Shown here one piece after another: positions 37,147-47,238 of a stretch of 64,000 nt of DNA. This DNA is from Saprospiraceae bacterium (GTDB lineage: Bacteria > Bacteroidota > Bacteroidia > Chitinophagales > Saprospiraceae). The notes under the pieces were generated by a model. That model did no database searches, had not been told where the DNA came from, and saw nothing but the letters and a program-made list of their open reading frames with translations. Positions within the stretch are counted from its first letter, which is position 1, and each line of letters starts with the position of its first letter. The stretch lies in NCBI GenBank assembly GCA_016720635.1, contig JADKKF010000014.1, positions 1 through 64,000 on the forward strand, written 5' to 3'. Both the position numbers and the translations under genes were made by a program.

Positions 37147-39264
37147 TTAATCCAGTGTATATCCCTCGATCAGGATTTCCAATATGTCAATAGCCGCCTT
37201 GGAGATAATCGTACCTGGGCCAAAAATTCCAGCAACACCCTGATCTTCCAAAAAAGGATAGTCAGCGGGCGGGATGACACCTCCTACTACAACCAAAATG
37301 TCTTCTCTACCGTATTTTTTAAGGGCTTCAATGGTATCTGGCACCAGCGTTTTATGTCCAGCAGCCAACGAGCTGATACCAAGGATATGGACGTCATTTT
37401 CGACGGCTTGCTTGGCTGCTTCGGCAGGTGTCTGGAATAATGGTCCGATATCGACATCGAATCCTAGGTCAGCGAAAGCTGTGGCTATTACTTTAGCTCC
37501 TCGGTCGTGGCCATCTTGGCCTAATTTTGCCACCAATATGCGAGGGCGCCTCCCTTCCATTTCTGCGAATTGATTTGAAAGTTCTATGGCTTTGTTGAAA
37601 TATTGATCTGTTTTCATTTGTTTAGCATAAATGCCAGAAACCAATTTTGAGTGGTTCTGATATCGACCAAATATGGTTTCTAAGGCGGATGAAATTTCTC
37701 CAAGTGTTGCTCTAACTCGAGCAGCTTTTACGGCAGCCTCCAAGAGATTTTCTGTTGATTCGCCATTTGCTATTTTTACGATGGCATCAAGGGCATGTTT
37801 CACATCTTCTTCATCGCGATGCTTTTTAACTGAATCCAATCTATCCAACTGCTTTTTTCTGACCTCAGTATTATCCACTTCTAGCAAATCGAATGTAATA
37901 TCCTCCTTGGCAGTAAAGATATTGACGCCAACTATTTTCTCTTGGCCGCTATCTATCAGCGATTGTCTCTTGGCAGCGGCTTCTTCGATTCTCATCTTAG
38001 GAATTCCCTTTTCGATTGCGGAGATCATGCCACCATATTCATCTATTTCTGCTAAGTGTTTTTTTGCCAATTGGATCAATTCATGGGTATATTTTTCTAT
38101 CAAATTTGAACCACCCATGGGATCAATAAATTGGGTAATGCCCGTTTCATTTTGAAGGAATAATTGGGTTTCGCGAGCGATCATCGCTGAATAATCCGTA
38201 GGCAAAGCTATGGCTTCGTCAAAGCTATTGGTATGCAAAGACTGGGTTCCTCCCAAAATAGCGGAAAGCGCTTCTATGGTTGTCCTAGCGATATTGTTGT
38301 AAGGATCTTGGGCAGCCAAGCTCCAGCCAGAAGTCTGACAATGGGTTCTTAGTGCTAAAGATTTTGGATTTTTAGGATTGAACTGTTGGACGATTTCAGC
38401 CCAAAGAATACGTCCAGCTCGCATCTTCGCTATTTCCATAAAAAAGTCCATACCTATGCCCCAAAAAAACGAAAATCTCGGTGCAAATTCATCGATATCA
38501 AGACCCGCCTCGATCCCCGTTTTTAGATAAGATAAACCATCTGCAAGGGTATATGCCAATTCTAAGTCTGTGGGAGCACCAGCTTCGTGCATATGGTACC
38601 CACTGATAGAAATAGAATTAAATTTGGGCATTTTCTTGGAAGTATAGGTAAATATATCGGAAATGATTTTCATCGAAGGCCCAGGTGGATAAATATAAGT
38701 ATTCCGTACCATGAACTCCTTTAGGATATCATTTTGTATGGTTCCACTCAATTTTTCTAAAGTTACGCCTTGTTCCTCGGCCGCTACGATATAAAATGCC
38801 ATGATGGGAAGCACTGCGCCATTCATCGTCATGGATACGGACATTTGATCGAGGGGTATATCAGCGAAAAGAATCTTCATATCCTCCACGGAGTCAATAG
38901 CCACACCTGCCTTACCCACGTCACCCGTCACTCTAGGGTGGTCCGAGTCGTAGCCTCTATGCGTAGCCAAATCAAATGCCACGGAAAGTCCCTTTTGACC
39001 CGAAGCCAAATTCCTTTTATAAAAAGCATTGCTTTCTTCAGCTGTAGAAAAGCCAGCATACTGTCGAATAGTCCATTTATTCCCCAAATACATCGATGCA
39101 AAGGGTCCACGACCATAAGGAGGGAATCCCGACAACATATTATTTTGATGGGGGAAAATCTGCCCAAGTGCTTTTACTGAAGCATCATCAACCAATTCAA
39201 CATTCGCCGAGTGATCTTCTTTTGTTTCTTTTAATATGTTTAAGTCTAGCTGTAATGGATCCAA
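37147..39264 (-). CDS. Methylmalonyl-CoA mutase, catalytic subunit
   Basis: A 705-residue B12-dependent mutase interconverting methylmalonyl-CoA and succinyl-CoA, with a TIM barrel in the first 500 residues and a C-terminal cobalamin-binding domain. Substrate blocks include RQYAGFSTAEESN, LSVAFDLATHRGYDSD and FWGIGMDFFMEIAKMRAGR. The B12 motif is KLGQDGHDRG (Asp584, His586, Gly589 by count), then the GG loop VVVGGVIPP. It belongs to the active MutB/ScpA type. No small subunit (mutA), MeaB chaperone or epimerase is next to it. It is transcribed away from the barrel protein to its right. Confidence 0.95.
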   Translation of the reverse strand: MDPLQLDLNILKETKEDHSANVELVDDASVKALGQIFPHQNNMLSGFPPYGRGPFASMYLGNKWTIRQYAGFSTAEESNAFYKRNLASGQKGLSVAFDLATHRGYDSDHPRVTGDVGKAGVAIDSVEDMKILFADIPLDQMSVSMTMNGAVLPIMAFYIVAAEEQGVTLEKLSGTIQNDILKEFMVRNTYIYPPGPSMKIISDIFTYTSKKMPKFNSISISGYHMHEAGAPTDLELAYTLADGLSYLKTGIEAGLDIDEFAPRFSFFWGIGMDFFMEIAKMRAGRILWAEIVQQFNPKNPKSLALRTHCQTSGWSLAAQDPYNNIARTTIEALSAILGGTQSLHTNSFDEAIALPTDYSAMIARETQLFLQNETGITQFIDPMGGSNLIEKYTHELIQLAKKHLAEIDEYGGMISAIEKGIPKMRIEEAAAKRQSLIDSGQEKIVGVNIFTAKEDITFDLLEVDNTEVRKKQLDRLDSVKKHRDEEDVKHALDAIVKIANGESTENLLEAAVKAARVRATLGEISSALETIFGRYQNHSKLVSGIYAKQMKTDQYFNKAIELSNQFAEMEGRRPRILVAKLGQDGHDRGAKVIATAFADLGFDVDIGPLFQTPAEAAKQAVENDVHILGISSLAAGHKTLVPDTIEALKKYGREDILVVVGGVIPPADYPFLEDQGVAGIFGPGTIISKAAIDILEILIEGYTLD

Positions 39265-39458
39265 ATTTTATGTCGTTTTATGCGATTGATAAATTCAAAA
39301 TTAATAAAATCTTTGAGCTTTTTCTTACCAAAATGAAGTTGAAAAAAAATATCGACTTCTTTTTTGTATTTGACTAAAAGAATAGCTGCTTTTTCAAAAT
39401 ATTATATCACGAGGCAACGAATGGGCAAAATTTGTCTCTTAATAATAAAAAAAAATAT

Positions 39459-40267
39459 ATGAAAAAGACTTTACTTTATGGCATTGTTGCCAGTTTTGCA
39501 TGTTTTACTCAAATTAGCATCGCACAGAGTTCAAAATTTAGCGTGGGATTATTGGCGGGCTACCAAATGTCCTATTTGGTGAATCAAAATGATTCAGATG
39601 AAGGCCCTGAATTGGATTATGGAGATCCACCGGCTGCCTTGGCATTGGGGGTAAGTCTGGCTTATCACATCAGTCCAAAATTTGCTATAGGCGTTGACCC
39701 TCTGTTTGTTAGTAAACAGGGCATGAACTATACTCAAGAACTGACTGGAGGTACTGGAACCATAAAGATGGAACTCAACTACACCAAAATTCCATTATTG
39801 TTCAAATTCAATACCAATCCAGATGCAAAAGTTGTTTTTACAGCTTATGCTGGGCCACAAATTTCGTTATTGGGGGATAATGTAATAACAGCTATTTCCA
39901 AAGGAATTGACGGGTCAAGCCAAGTAAAAACTTTAATTGATCGAGAGTTTAATTTGAGTATAAATGGTACTACATTAATCTCTACGAGCTTAGATAGATC
40001 AGCTTTTAAATCTAGTACTTTTGGAGGCGTAATTGGCTTGGGTGCACAGATTAATTTTGGTAAATTTTTCCTAACCCCTTCTATCAGAGCTGATTATGAT
40101 TTCACAGATGCTGAGGAAAAAGAGGCTTCTTATACTGTTGCAGGTGAAAAAAATATATTCTCAAAACTGGAAGTCTGGCTAATTTAGGTGAGCCAAATAC
40201 TAAAGATAGAAGTAAAACACACAATATCACAGCTGGGTTTTTCTTGAATCTAGGTTATAAGTTCTAG
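39459..40267 (+). CDS. Outer-membrane beta-barrel protein (PorT-like), frameshifted
   Basis: A small barrel protein of about 269 residues with a signal peptide (MKKTLLYGIVASFACFTQISIAQ) starting at the ATG at 39459; an earlier TTG frame start is not used. Alternating strands such as FSVGLLAGYQ, LALGVSLAYHIS and LGAQINFGKFFLTPSI are typical of the outer membrane protein beta-barrel family (PF13568). One frame ends prematurely near 40187, but a shift of one base at about 40145-40165, inside A runs, restores KTGSLANLGEPNTKDRSK and the last strand ending NLGYKF at 40267, a normal aromatic barrel terminus. I read this as a sequencing indel. Confidence 0.78.
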
Positions 40268-40349
40268 GTGAATGTTTCACCAACTTGAAGAATTAATTGT
40301 GTAATTCTATTGATTTGAGGGTGGATAATAGAAGGTTAAAATAGTTGTG

Positions 40350-40835
40350 CTAGGAATTGGTATAAGGTTTTAATTCGATTATTTCGATGTAAACAGAATC
40401 AGAGTTTAAAATTTGAAAATAATCTAGGAGATCTTGTACCAATCCCCTGCGCACGACCCAAATCATATCCTTTTCTTTGTCCAAAAATTCATTGATGGTT
40501 TTTGCAAATCCAAGTCCTTTTAGCTCTAAAGGGCCCAATTCATCGATTAGTATCGTATTTTTAGACGGGTTGTTAGCGACTTTATAGAGATGTTCTATCG
40601 CCCACTCGAATGAGGCTTGAGAAAAAGTATATTTTCCAATTTGTAAAACCATTTCGCCGCCATTTGAGGTTGATTCCATATGGATGGATTCGTTGCTGTG
40701 TAACGGTTGAAAGCATCGAATTCCATTTATGATGGGTGAAAGAATTCCTCCAATGGACAATTTTTTTTCATAAAAAGTTTGTAAAAACGTCGTCTTGCCC
40801 GAATGTTTTTCTCCAGTATAAATGGTGATATTCAT
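40350..40835 (-). CDS. Small P-loop NTPase, THEP1-like
   Basis: A 161-residue nucleoside triphosphatase. Walker A is TGEKHSGKTT at 7-16 and Walker B is ILIDELGPLEL at about 96-106, the layout of the THEP1 family (NTPase_1), which hydrolyses nucleotides in vitro and has no settled cellular role. It directly follows a membrane-protein gene (2-bp spacing), so the two are translated from one message. The neighbour on the other side is the divergent xanthine dehydrogenase small subunit gene; a link to cofactor handling is conceivable and unproven. Confidence 0.75.
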   Translation of the reverse strand: MNITIYTGEKHSGKTTFLQTFYEKKLSIGGILSPIINGIRCFQPLHSNESIHMESTSNGGEMVLQIGKYTFSQASFEWAIEHLYKVANNPSKNTILIDELGPLELKGLGFAKTINEFLDKEKDMIWVVRRGLVQDLLDYFQILNSDSVYIEIIELKPYTNS

Positions 40836-40837
40836 GC

Positions 40838-41818
40838 TTATGATTTTTCAGAAATAAAATATCCACCTAGGTCATAGTAAAATAATTTGATTCTTTTCCA
40901 CCAAGCTAAGTTTGAATTTTTTTGCCAAAAAAACTTAACCAAATTCCACATGTTGGGTACTGCTTGCATGACGGCTTGGATGTCGTTATTTTGATTTTCT
41001 TGACTATTTTTAATCCAAATGGTCATTAATTTTTTGAAAAAAGGAATGATGACAAAGAACCACCCAATCACAATAATGGAAGCCCTCACGACCAAATAAA
41101 TCCAATCTTTATGATTTAAAATATCAAAATAAATGAAACAAAGCGATCCTAGAAGAATCCAGGGCCAAAACCAAGAACGTGTCTTTTTATTATCAATCAA
41201 CTCGCCCGCTGTGGTTGGTATTTCTATGCTTTTATCGTAAATATTCCATTTCATCTGTATCAGACGGTTTAAAGCATTCCCTAGCCAAATTCCAACCGCC
41301 AAATGGAGAAGTAAATATAAAATCATGAATAATAGCGAATAGGAAGAAATATGGAAAGAGTTCATAACCTTATTCATCCAATCGTCAAACGCATCCATAA
41401 ATCCCATGCCAAATATGAAATATACTACTAATAATCTTTGAATACCCGATTCTACCAAAGATATTATCGAAAGTAAAAAGCATTTGACTCTAAGTGACCA
41501 AGGGGTACTGAATAAAATTTGACCAAGTATTGACTGAAAGGCGAGGGCTAAGTATGCAGTTGGGGGACTTTGTGGGCTTAGTAGAAACTTACAGGCAGCC
41601 ACTATGACAAAGGCCTTTAATATGGCTCCTTTTTCAGGGAAGTGAATGCCCAATAGTGTAATGCAAAAAATGGCACCTGAGCCTACCAAAAGTCCAGAAA
41701 TAGGAATATGCAACCCATGTATTAATCCGCCCAAAAACCCTTCGAGTACAGCCCAGAGGGTTATAATTTGATAATATTTTTGATTATATTTATCCAAGTC
41801 TGTATCTTTAACATTCAT
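40838..41818 (-). CDS. Polytopic inner-membrane protein of unknown family
   Basis: A 326-residue protein with about eight hydrophobic segments, a first cluster at 18-140, another around 165-185 and a third at 220-265, and a soluble C-terminal end of about 55 residues. The stretch LEGFLGGLIHGLHIPISGLLVGSG with small residues and His recalls ECF-type substrate-capture subunits, but I cannot assign it. It starts only 17 bp from the divergent xanthine dehydrogenase gene, so the two share a very short control region, and is followed 2 bp later by the NTPase. Membrane protein plus NTPase suggests a transport or vectorial function. Confidence 0.6.
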   Translation of the reverse strand: MNVKDTDLDKYNQKYYQIITLWAVLEGFLGGLIHGLHIPISGLLVGSGAIFCITLLGIHFPEKGAILKAFVIVAACKFLLSPQSPPTAYLALAFQSILGQILFSTPWSLRVKCFLLSIISLVESGIQRLLVVYFIFGMGFMDAFDDWMNKVMNSFHISSYSLLFMILYLLLHLAVGIWLGNALNRLIQMKWNIYDKSIEIPTTAGELIDNKKTRSWFWPWILLGSLCFIYFDILNHKDWIYLVVRASIIVIGWFFVIIPFFKKLMTIWIKNSQENQNNDIQAVMQAVPNMWNLVKFFWQKNSNLAWWKRIKLFYYDLGGYFISEKS

Positions 41819-41835
41819 TTTATACGGCTTAGAAA

Positions 41836-43218
41836 ATGATCTCCTTTATATTAAATAATAAAATAATCCATACGCTAACCAATCCAGCGACACCGCTTTT
41901 GGATTTTATTAGATATGAATCCAATCTCAAAGGTACAAAAATTGGTTGTAGAGAAGGAGATTGTGGGGCATGTACCATCTTGGTAGGTGAAATAATCAAC
42001 GACAAATTATCTTATCGCAGCGTGACTTCTTGCTTGTTTCCCCTCGCCAATGCCGTAGGAAAGCATATTGTTACCATTGAAGGTATTAATAGAGAAGGAG
42101 CCTTAAACCCAATACAGGAAGCCATGTCAAATCAAAATGCCACTCAGTGTGGGTTTTGCACAGTCGGCTTTGTTATGTCGTTGACGGGTTATGCATTGAA
42201 TAAAAAAGGGCATGAAAAGGAAGAAGCTATCGCCTCGATTGACGGGAATATATGCCGTTGTACTGGTTATAAATCCATAGAAAAGGCAGCTGGAGACATT
42301 GTGAATCATTGCAATGCTTTTGCTGAAGGAAGTAAAATAGAAAGGGCCATTGCTTGTGGAGCAGTACCTGCGTATTTCCAAGGGATAGAAGATACATTAA
42401 AGGAATTGACAAACACTAAGGAGGATATCGAGGCTAATGGCTGGACGATAGGAGGGGGAACGGATTTGTATGTTCAAAAGCACGATGAATTATTGGATGT
42501 CAAGAACGAATTTATCTCACAGCAATTGGTCCATGAACCGATCAAAATTACAGATAGTGGCATTGAATTGGATGGACGTTGTACTGTAACTCAGTTCGTA
42601 AACGAGCCGTTGATAATGGAGCATTTTCCTTGCGTTAAAGGATTAGGGGTGTTGGTGTCGAGCACGCCAATACGAAACATGGCGACTTTGGCAGGAAATT
42701 TGGTTAATGCTTCGCCCATTGGCGATATGTCGATTCTATTTTTAGCTTTAAACGCCTCAATAGAATTAACGAGTGCACAAGGAATTCGTAGCGTCTCTTT
42801 AAGTCAGTTTTATCAAGGATATAAAAAGTTAGACAAAACCAAAGAGGAAATACTGACCAAAATACTAATCCCAAAGCGCGCAACCCTAGGCAGCGTCAAT
42901 TTTGAGAAAGTGAGTAAAAGAACATGGTTGGATATCGCCAGTGTCAATAGCGCTTTTTGGATAGAACTCGATGGGAATAATATCAAGGAAGCTAGAATAT
43001 CAGCGGGTGGGGTAGGGCCGACTCCTGCGATTTTAACACAAACATCTACATTTTTAAAAGGAAAAAACATAAGCAGCCAAACGATTTCTGAGGCATGTGA
43101 AATGGCTCAAAACGAAGTAAGCCCCATCAGCGACGCACGGGGAACTGTTGAATACAAAAAATTATTACTGAGCCAATTGATCAAAGCCCATTTCCTCGAA
43201 TTATTTGGTATTGTTTAG
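41836..43218 (+). CDS. xdhA: Xanthine dehydrogenase small subunit, [2Fe-2S] and FAD domains
   Basis: A 460-residue subunit that passes electrons from a molybdopterin centre to NAD. The plant-type [2Fe-2S] motif is Cys38, 43, 46 and 66 (GCREGDCGAC, then SCLFP). The second cluster is C105GFC108 and C140RC142. The FAD domain has GGGTDLYVQ (about 206-214) and ATLAGNLVNASPIGD. It resembles XdhA-type small subunits. The molybdopterin large subunit gene xdhB, which normally follows at once, is absent here: the next things are a short fragment and a reverse-strand CPBP gene. The complex therefore needs a partner elsewhere or is broken. Confidence 0.88.
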   Translation: MISFILNNKIIHTLTNPATPLLDFIRYESNLKGTKIGCREGDCGACTILVGEIINDKLSYRSVTSCLFPLANAVGKHIVTIEGINREGALNPIQEAMSNQNATQCGFCTVGFVMSLTGYALNKKGHEKEEAIASIDGNICRCTGYKSIEKAAGDIVNHCNAFAEGSKIERAIACGAVPAYFQGIEDTLKELTNTKEDIEANGWTIGGGTDLYVQKHDELLDVKNEFISQQLVHEPIKITDSGIELDGRCTVTQFVNEPLIMEHFPCVKGLGVLVSSTPIRNMATLAGNLVNASPIGDMSILFLALNASIELTSAQGIRSVSLSQFYQGYKKLDKTKEEILTKILIPKRATLGSVNFEKVSKRTWLDIASVNSAFWIELDGNNIKEARISAGGVGPTPAILTQTSTFLKGKNISSQTISEACEMAQNEVSPISDARGTVEYKKLLLSQLIKAHFLELFGIV

Positions 43219-43225
43219 CTCAGGG

Positions 43226-43393
43226 TTATTTTCTCATTTCTTGAAATATTGGATTGCCGCACTTAGGTTCTATGAAGTCGGCTTCCTCTAATTTCGTACC
43301 AATATTCAAATAGTAAAAAAATTCAATAGAATTGCCTCTAGCCCCGCTTAGGTAATAACATGTCAGAAGTACAGGCTTTTGTGGGTATTTGTA
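43226..43393 (-). pseudogene. Possible gene fragment between xdhA and the CPBP gene
   Basis: A 55-codon frame on the minus strand, without a start codon, ends in TAA and reads like a C-terminus (CYYLSGARGNSIEFFYYLN, then IGTKLEEADFIEPKCGNPIF). No homologue comes to mind. It may be the decayed end of a displaced gene, or chance. Confidence 0.25.
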
Positions 43394-43401
43394 CTAGGGC
43401 C

Positions 43402-44076
43402 TCAAAATAATAACGATTTTAACTTTTCGTAATAACCAAAGTATAGTATTGTAAGTGATGTCAAATTTACGAAACCGTGAGTAAGTATGGAATACCATAG
43501 ATTTTTGTTAAATGATAAAAATATTATTCCAAAAATAAGACCTATTATTCCAGTACTTATGGCACCGCTTAATCCCTGATACAGATGACAAAGTCCAAAT
43601 AAAATGGAAGTAATAAACAAAGAAATTAAATCGCTAAATTTATTCACTTTAATAAATTTAGATATTCTCGTAATTAAAAATCCACGAAATAATATTTCTT
43701 CTAATAAGCCTCCAAGCACAAAACCAATAATTATCCATACTAAATATTCTCCTATACTACTCATTTTTACTTTAGTTAAATCAATAGTTGAATGAGTCAA
43801 TTTTTCTATCATTGGATTTACTAAAATTTCCATAGCCAATTCAATTGCTATTCCCATAAATGCAGATAGAATTATTAGAATTGCCGTGTTTTTAGGTTGC
43901 TTCAGTCCAATTGACTGTCGGAGTTCATTTCTATTTTTGCTACGCCTTAAATATACAATAACTAATATAAAGGAAAGAATTACTCCATATTGTGGTATTG
44001 ACAATATAGATATTACAGACAGAATTGTAATTATTAATTCTAATCTTTCTGGTGGTAATTTTTTTATGAACAACAT
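43402..44076 (-). CDS. CPBP family intramembrane glutamic endopeptidase
   Basis: A 224-residue membrane protease (ABI/Rce1 type). The catalytic EExxxR is E126-E127-ILF-R131 and the FxxxH is F160-GLC-H164; the second-His motif is near IWYS-ILTHGFVN. Six or seven hydrophobic helices are visible. Family members process prenylated proteins or confer bacteriocin self-immunity. The gene is markedly AT-rich compared with xdhA and the amidohydrolase beside it, suggesting recent acquisition. No bacteriocin gene is in sight, so the function remains open. Confidence 0.85.
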   Translation of the reverse strand: MLFIKKLPPERLELIITILSVISILSIPQYGVILSFILVIVYLRRSKNRNELRQSIGLKQPKNTAILIILSAFMGIAIELAMEILVNPMIEKLTHSTIDLTKVKMSSIGEYLVWIIIGFVLGGLLEEILFRGFLITRISKFIKVNKFSDLISLFITSILFGLCHLYQGLSGAISTGIIGLIFGIIFLSFNKNLWYSILTHGFVNLTSLTILYFGYYEKLKSLLF

Positions 44077-44128
44077 AATTTTAAAAGTTTAATTCTTCTC
44101 CAAGCTTGTTGCCAATTTTTTATTATCC

Positions 44129-47100
44129 CTATTCTACCTCACATTCGATATCGTCGCAGTGATAATGCCTTTTAACAGGGGCCTTAGCCGCTTGTGTTGC
44201 CTGCCCACCTTGTTTTTCTTTTATCATTTTTTGGATAATGCGATTTCGCTCAGTCGCGATGGCTTCATTCTGAATTTTTTCCTCGGCCTGATCATAATAC
44301 AAAATGCCATCGACCCATGTTTTTTCAGCTCTGGCATATATGGACAATGGATTGGCTGACCATAGCACTATGTCTGCATCTTTGCCAACCTTTAGACTGC
44401 CCATCCGATGGTCTAATTGCAGTAGTTTGGCAGGATTGAGAGTCACCATCTTCCAAGCGTCCTCTTCGCTCATCCCCGTGTACATAATGGATTTCGCGGC
44501 CTCTTGATTAAGCCTTCTGGCCATTTCAGCATCATCTGAATTAATCGCTGTTACGACCTTTTCTTTGGATAAGATGCCCGCATTGTGAGGAATGGCTTCT
44601 GCGACTTCAAATTTATACATCCACCAGTCCGCGAAAGAGGCCGCACCAACTCCATGCGCCGCCATTTTATCAGCGACTTTATATCCTTCGAGGATATGGG
44701 TGAAAGTATTCACCTTAAAATTAAATTTCTCGGCAACTTTCATCAACATATTAATCTCAGATTGTACATATGAATGGCATGTAATGAATCGTTTTTTTTG
44801 TAAAATTTCTAAACCAGCTTCAAGGTCTAAATCCCTTCTTTGTGTTGGATTGGACTTTAGGTTTTGTCCATATTCCGTAGCTCTAGTAAAGTAATCCATA
44901 TACCACTGTTCGACTCCCATACGGGTTTGAGGGAATCTAGTGACGGCGTTATCACCCCAATTGGATTGCTTGACATTTTCGCCAAGAGCGAACTTTATAT
45001 AGGGCTTGGCGCCTTCGATTTTCATTTCTTCGGGCAATACGCCCCATCTTAATTTGATGATGGCTGACTGACCTCCTACTGGATTGGCCGATCCATGCAA
45101 TAACTGGGCGGCAGTTACACCTCCTGCAAGTTGTCGATAAATGTTTACATCATCTGAATTGAGGACATCTCCTATTCGCACCTCGGCACTGCTAGACTGG
45201 GTTCCTTCGTTTACCCCTCTTGAGATCGCAATATGAGAGTGTTCATCTATAATGCCCGAGGACAAGTGTTTACCTTTAGCGTCAATAACCAAAGCATTGG
45301 GAGCATTCAGGGCCTTGCCAATTGCGGATATTTTGCCATTTTCTATCAATAAATCAGATTCTTGGAGTATGCCTTGAGATTCATTGGTCCATAAAGTGGC
45401 ATTTTTTACTAGAAAAACACCTTGTTTAGGCTTTTCACTCCAGCCATAGGCTCCATATGGAAAGGTCATTTTAGGTGAAACTAAGCTATCTTTTGCTGCG
45501 TTTTTCTTGATATCATGGGTTAAAAGGGAATCAATTTTATTACTCAATGTGGCATTCCATGATACCCAATTGCCCTTGGGGTCATAACCAAAGCCTTGAT
45601 ATCCATTTACTGTCGGTTTGCCTGAAAGTCTATACGTTTGATCGCTGTCCTTAGCGATTGGGATGGTCAATTGAACGTCATTTTTGTCGAGTTTTATTTT
45701 GCCTTTCCACTCTATCGTATCAAGTTTTAAAATTAATTCAGGGGTATTGTTTTTAGATTTGATCAAACATTTGAATGATTGATTTCCCGCGGTCAATAAA
45801 TACGCTCCAGTAGCTTGTAATTCGACATCTTTAACCTGATGGGTATATTGTTTATTTCGAGCCAAACTTCCATTACTTTTGCTTTTTCATCAAAGATGTT
45901 TTGGTTAGAAATAAAAAAGTGGGCCAATTTTCCTACCTCAAGGCTTCCTAATTGGTCATAAACGCCAATCATTTTTGCAGGAATCTCGGTTAGACTTTTC
46001 AAGGCTTGTTCTTCCGTTAATCCATATTTTATGGCTTTGCGCAATGCTGGCAAGAACATATTTTTTTCTTTAAGACCTTGACTTGTAAAGGCAAAATTTA
46101 TCCCGTTCTTTGCTAAAATGGCTGGATTGAATGGGGCTGCCTCCCAATGTTTCATTTGGCCAAGAGTGACGATATTAGACTTGTATGGATCTTCTACATC
46201 ATAGGCATCGGGGAATGCTATCGGTATGATCAATGCAGTATTGAGTTTTTTTATTTCCTCGACTCTCTGATATTCATCGCCATTGCCCTTGATGATATAT
46301 TTTTTATTGAATTCCTTAGCGATTTTATCTATTCTAAAGATGTCAAATTTTTCAGATGCTTCAAAAAACAATGGTTTGTTTTGAATTTTATTCCAAGCAT
46401 CCAAAGAAAGGTTGAATTCCTTTTTGAATCCTTCTTTTGCGTACCAATCTGCATCGAGGTAGGTCTGCCTCAACAGTGCTATGCTGCCCATGAGAGAATT
46501 TGGATAGTCCTGAGTGGAACTTCCCTTTCTGAATGAATGAAAGACACCTGCTTGATCTTTTATTACCAATAAATTTTCTTTGTCTATGCCTAGAGATAAT
46601 AGCACCCCAGTTCCACGCAAGATTCCGTCCATTCTATGACTGAGTACGTCCCCAAACCCAGCGGCTCTGAATTCTTGGGCTCCTTTCTCATCAGCAGAGA
46701 TATTTTCAACTGCATTGTATTCTGGTTTCAATGCTTCATTCCAAGCAAACGGCCCCTTTTGAGAATTGTTGGTCTGTGCAGGTGATCCAAATGTTCTACC
46801 TGAAAAGCTTGTATTCAAGGATTTAGGAAGCGCATAATCTGCATATAAATCTATAAAGCAAGGATAAGCCACCTGGTTGGCATAATCCAATACAATGACA
46901 TCTTTAGCCAAGCTAATATTTTGTCCAATCTGCAATATTTTTCCATCTTTTATGACGATGGTTGCCTTATCAAGGGTCTTTGAGCCTGTGTTGATTTTAA
47001 GATTGGTTAATGCAATGACAGCATTTCGGAAATCTTGAACTCCATTGGTGTAAAAAGTTGATTCTTGACCAAAAGAGAAAACCCCAAACAATGCTATCAA

Positions 47101-47133
47101 TGATAGCGTACAAAATATTTGATGTTTAACCAT
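44129..47133 (-). CDS. Double amidohydrolase-family secreted protein, split by a frameshift
   Basis: Two reading frames, 45793-47133 and 44129-45865, look like one gene. The upstream one has a signal peptide (MVKHQIFCTLSLIALFGVFS, then FGQ) and a metal-dependent hydrolase-like domain (GKILQIGQNISLA, YPCFIDLYADYALP) with degenerate ligands. The downstream one begins in TTG, not ATG, and holds the second domain, with SSGIIDEHSHIAISRG, TCHSYVQSE and the final TVNPAKLL-type block MVTLNPAKLLQLDHRMGSLKVGKDADIVLWSANP. If one base is restored at about 45853-45862, VMEVWL reads on into NKQYTHQVKDVE, giving about 1,000 residues. Bacteroidota have such two-domain amidohydrolases. The substrate is unknown; a peptide-like amide is often proposed. 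Confidence 0.78.
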
Positions 47134-47238
47134 AAATAAAAATGATTAAGATGGTAAAAAATATTGATTAGGCGAAAAATAATCAAAATGTACCACTTCC
47201 AGCCCAAAAAATGGTTGAAGAATTATCGAAAATCTAAA

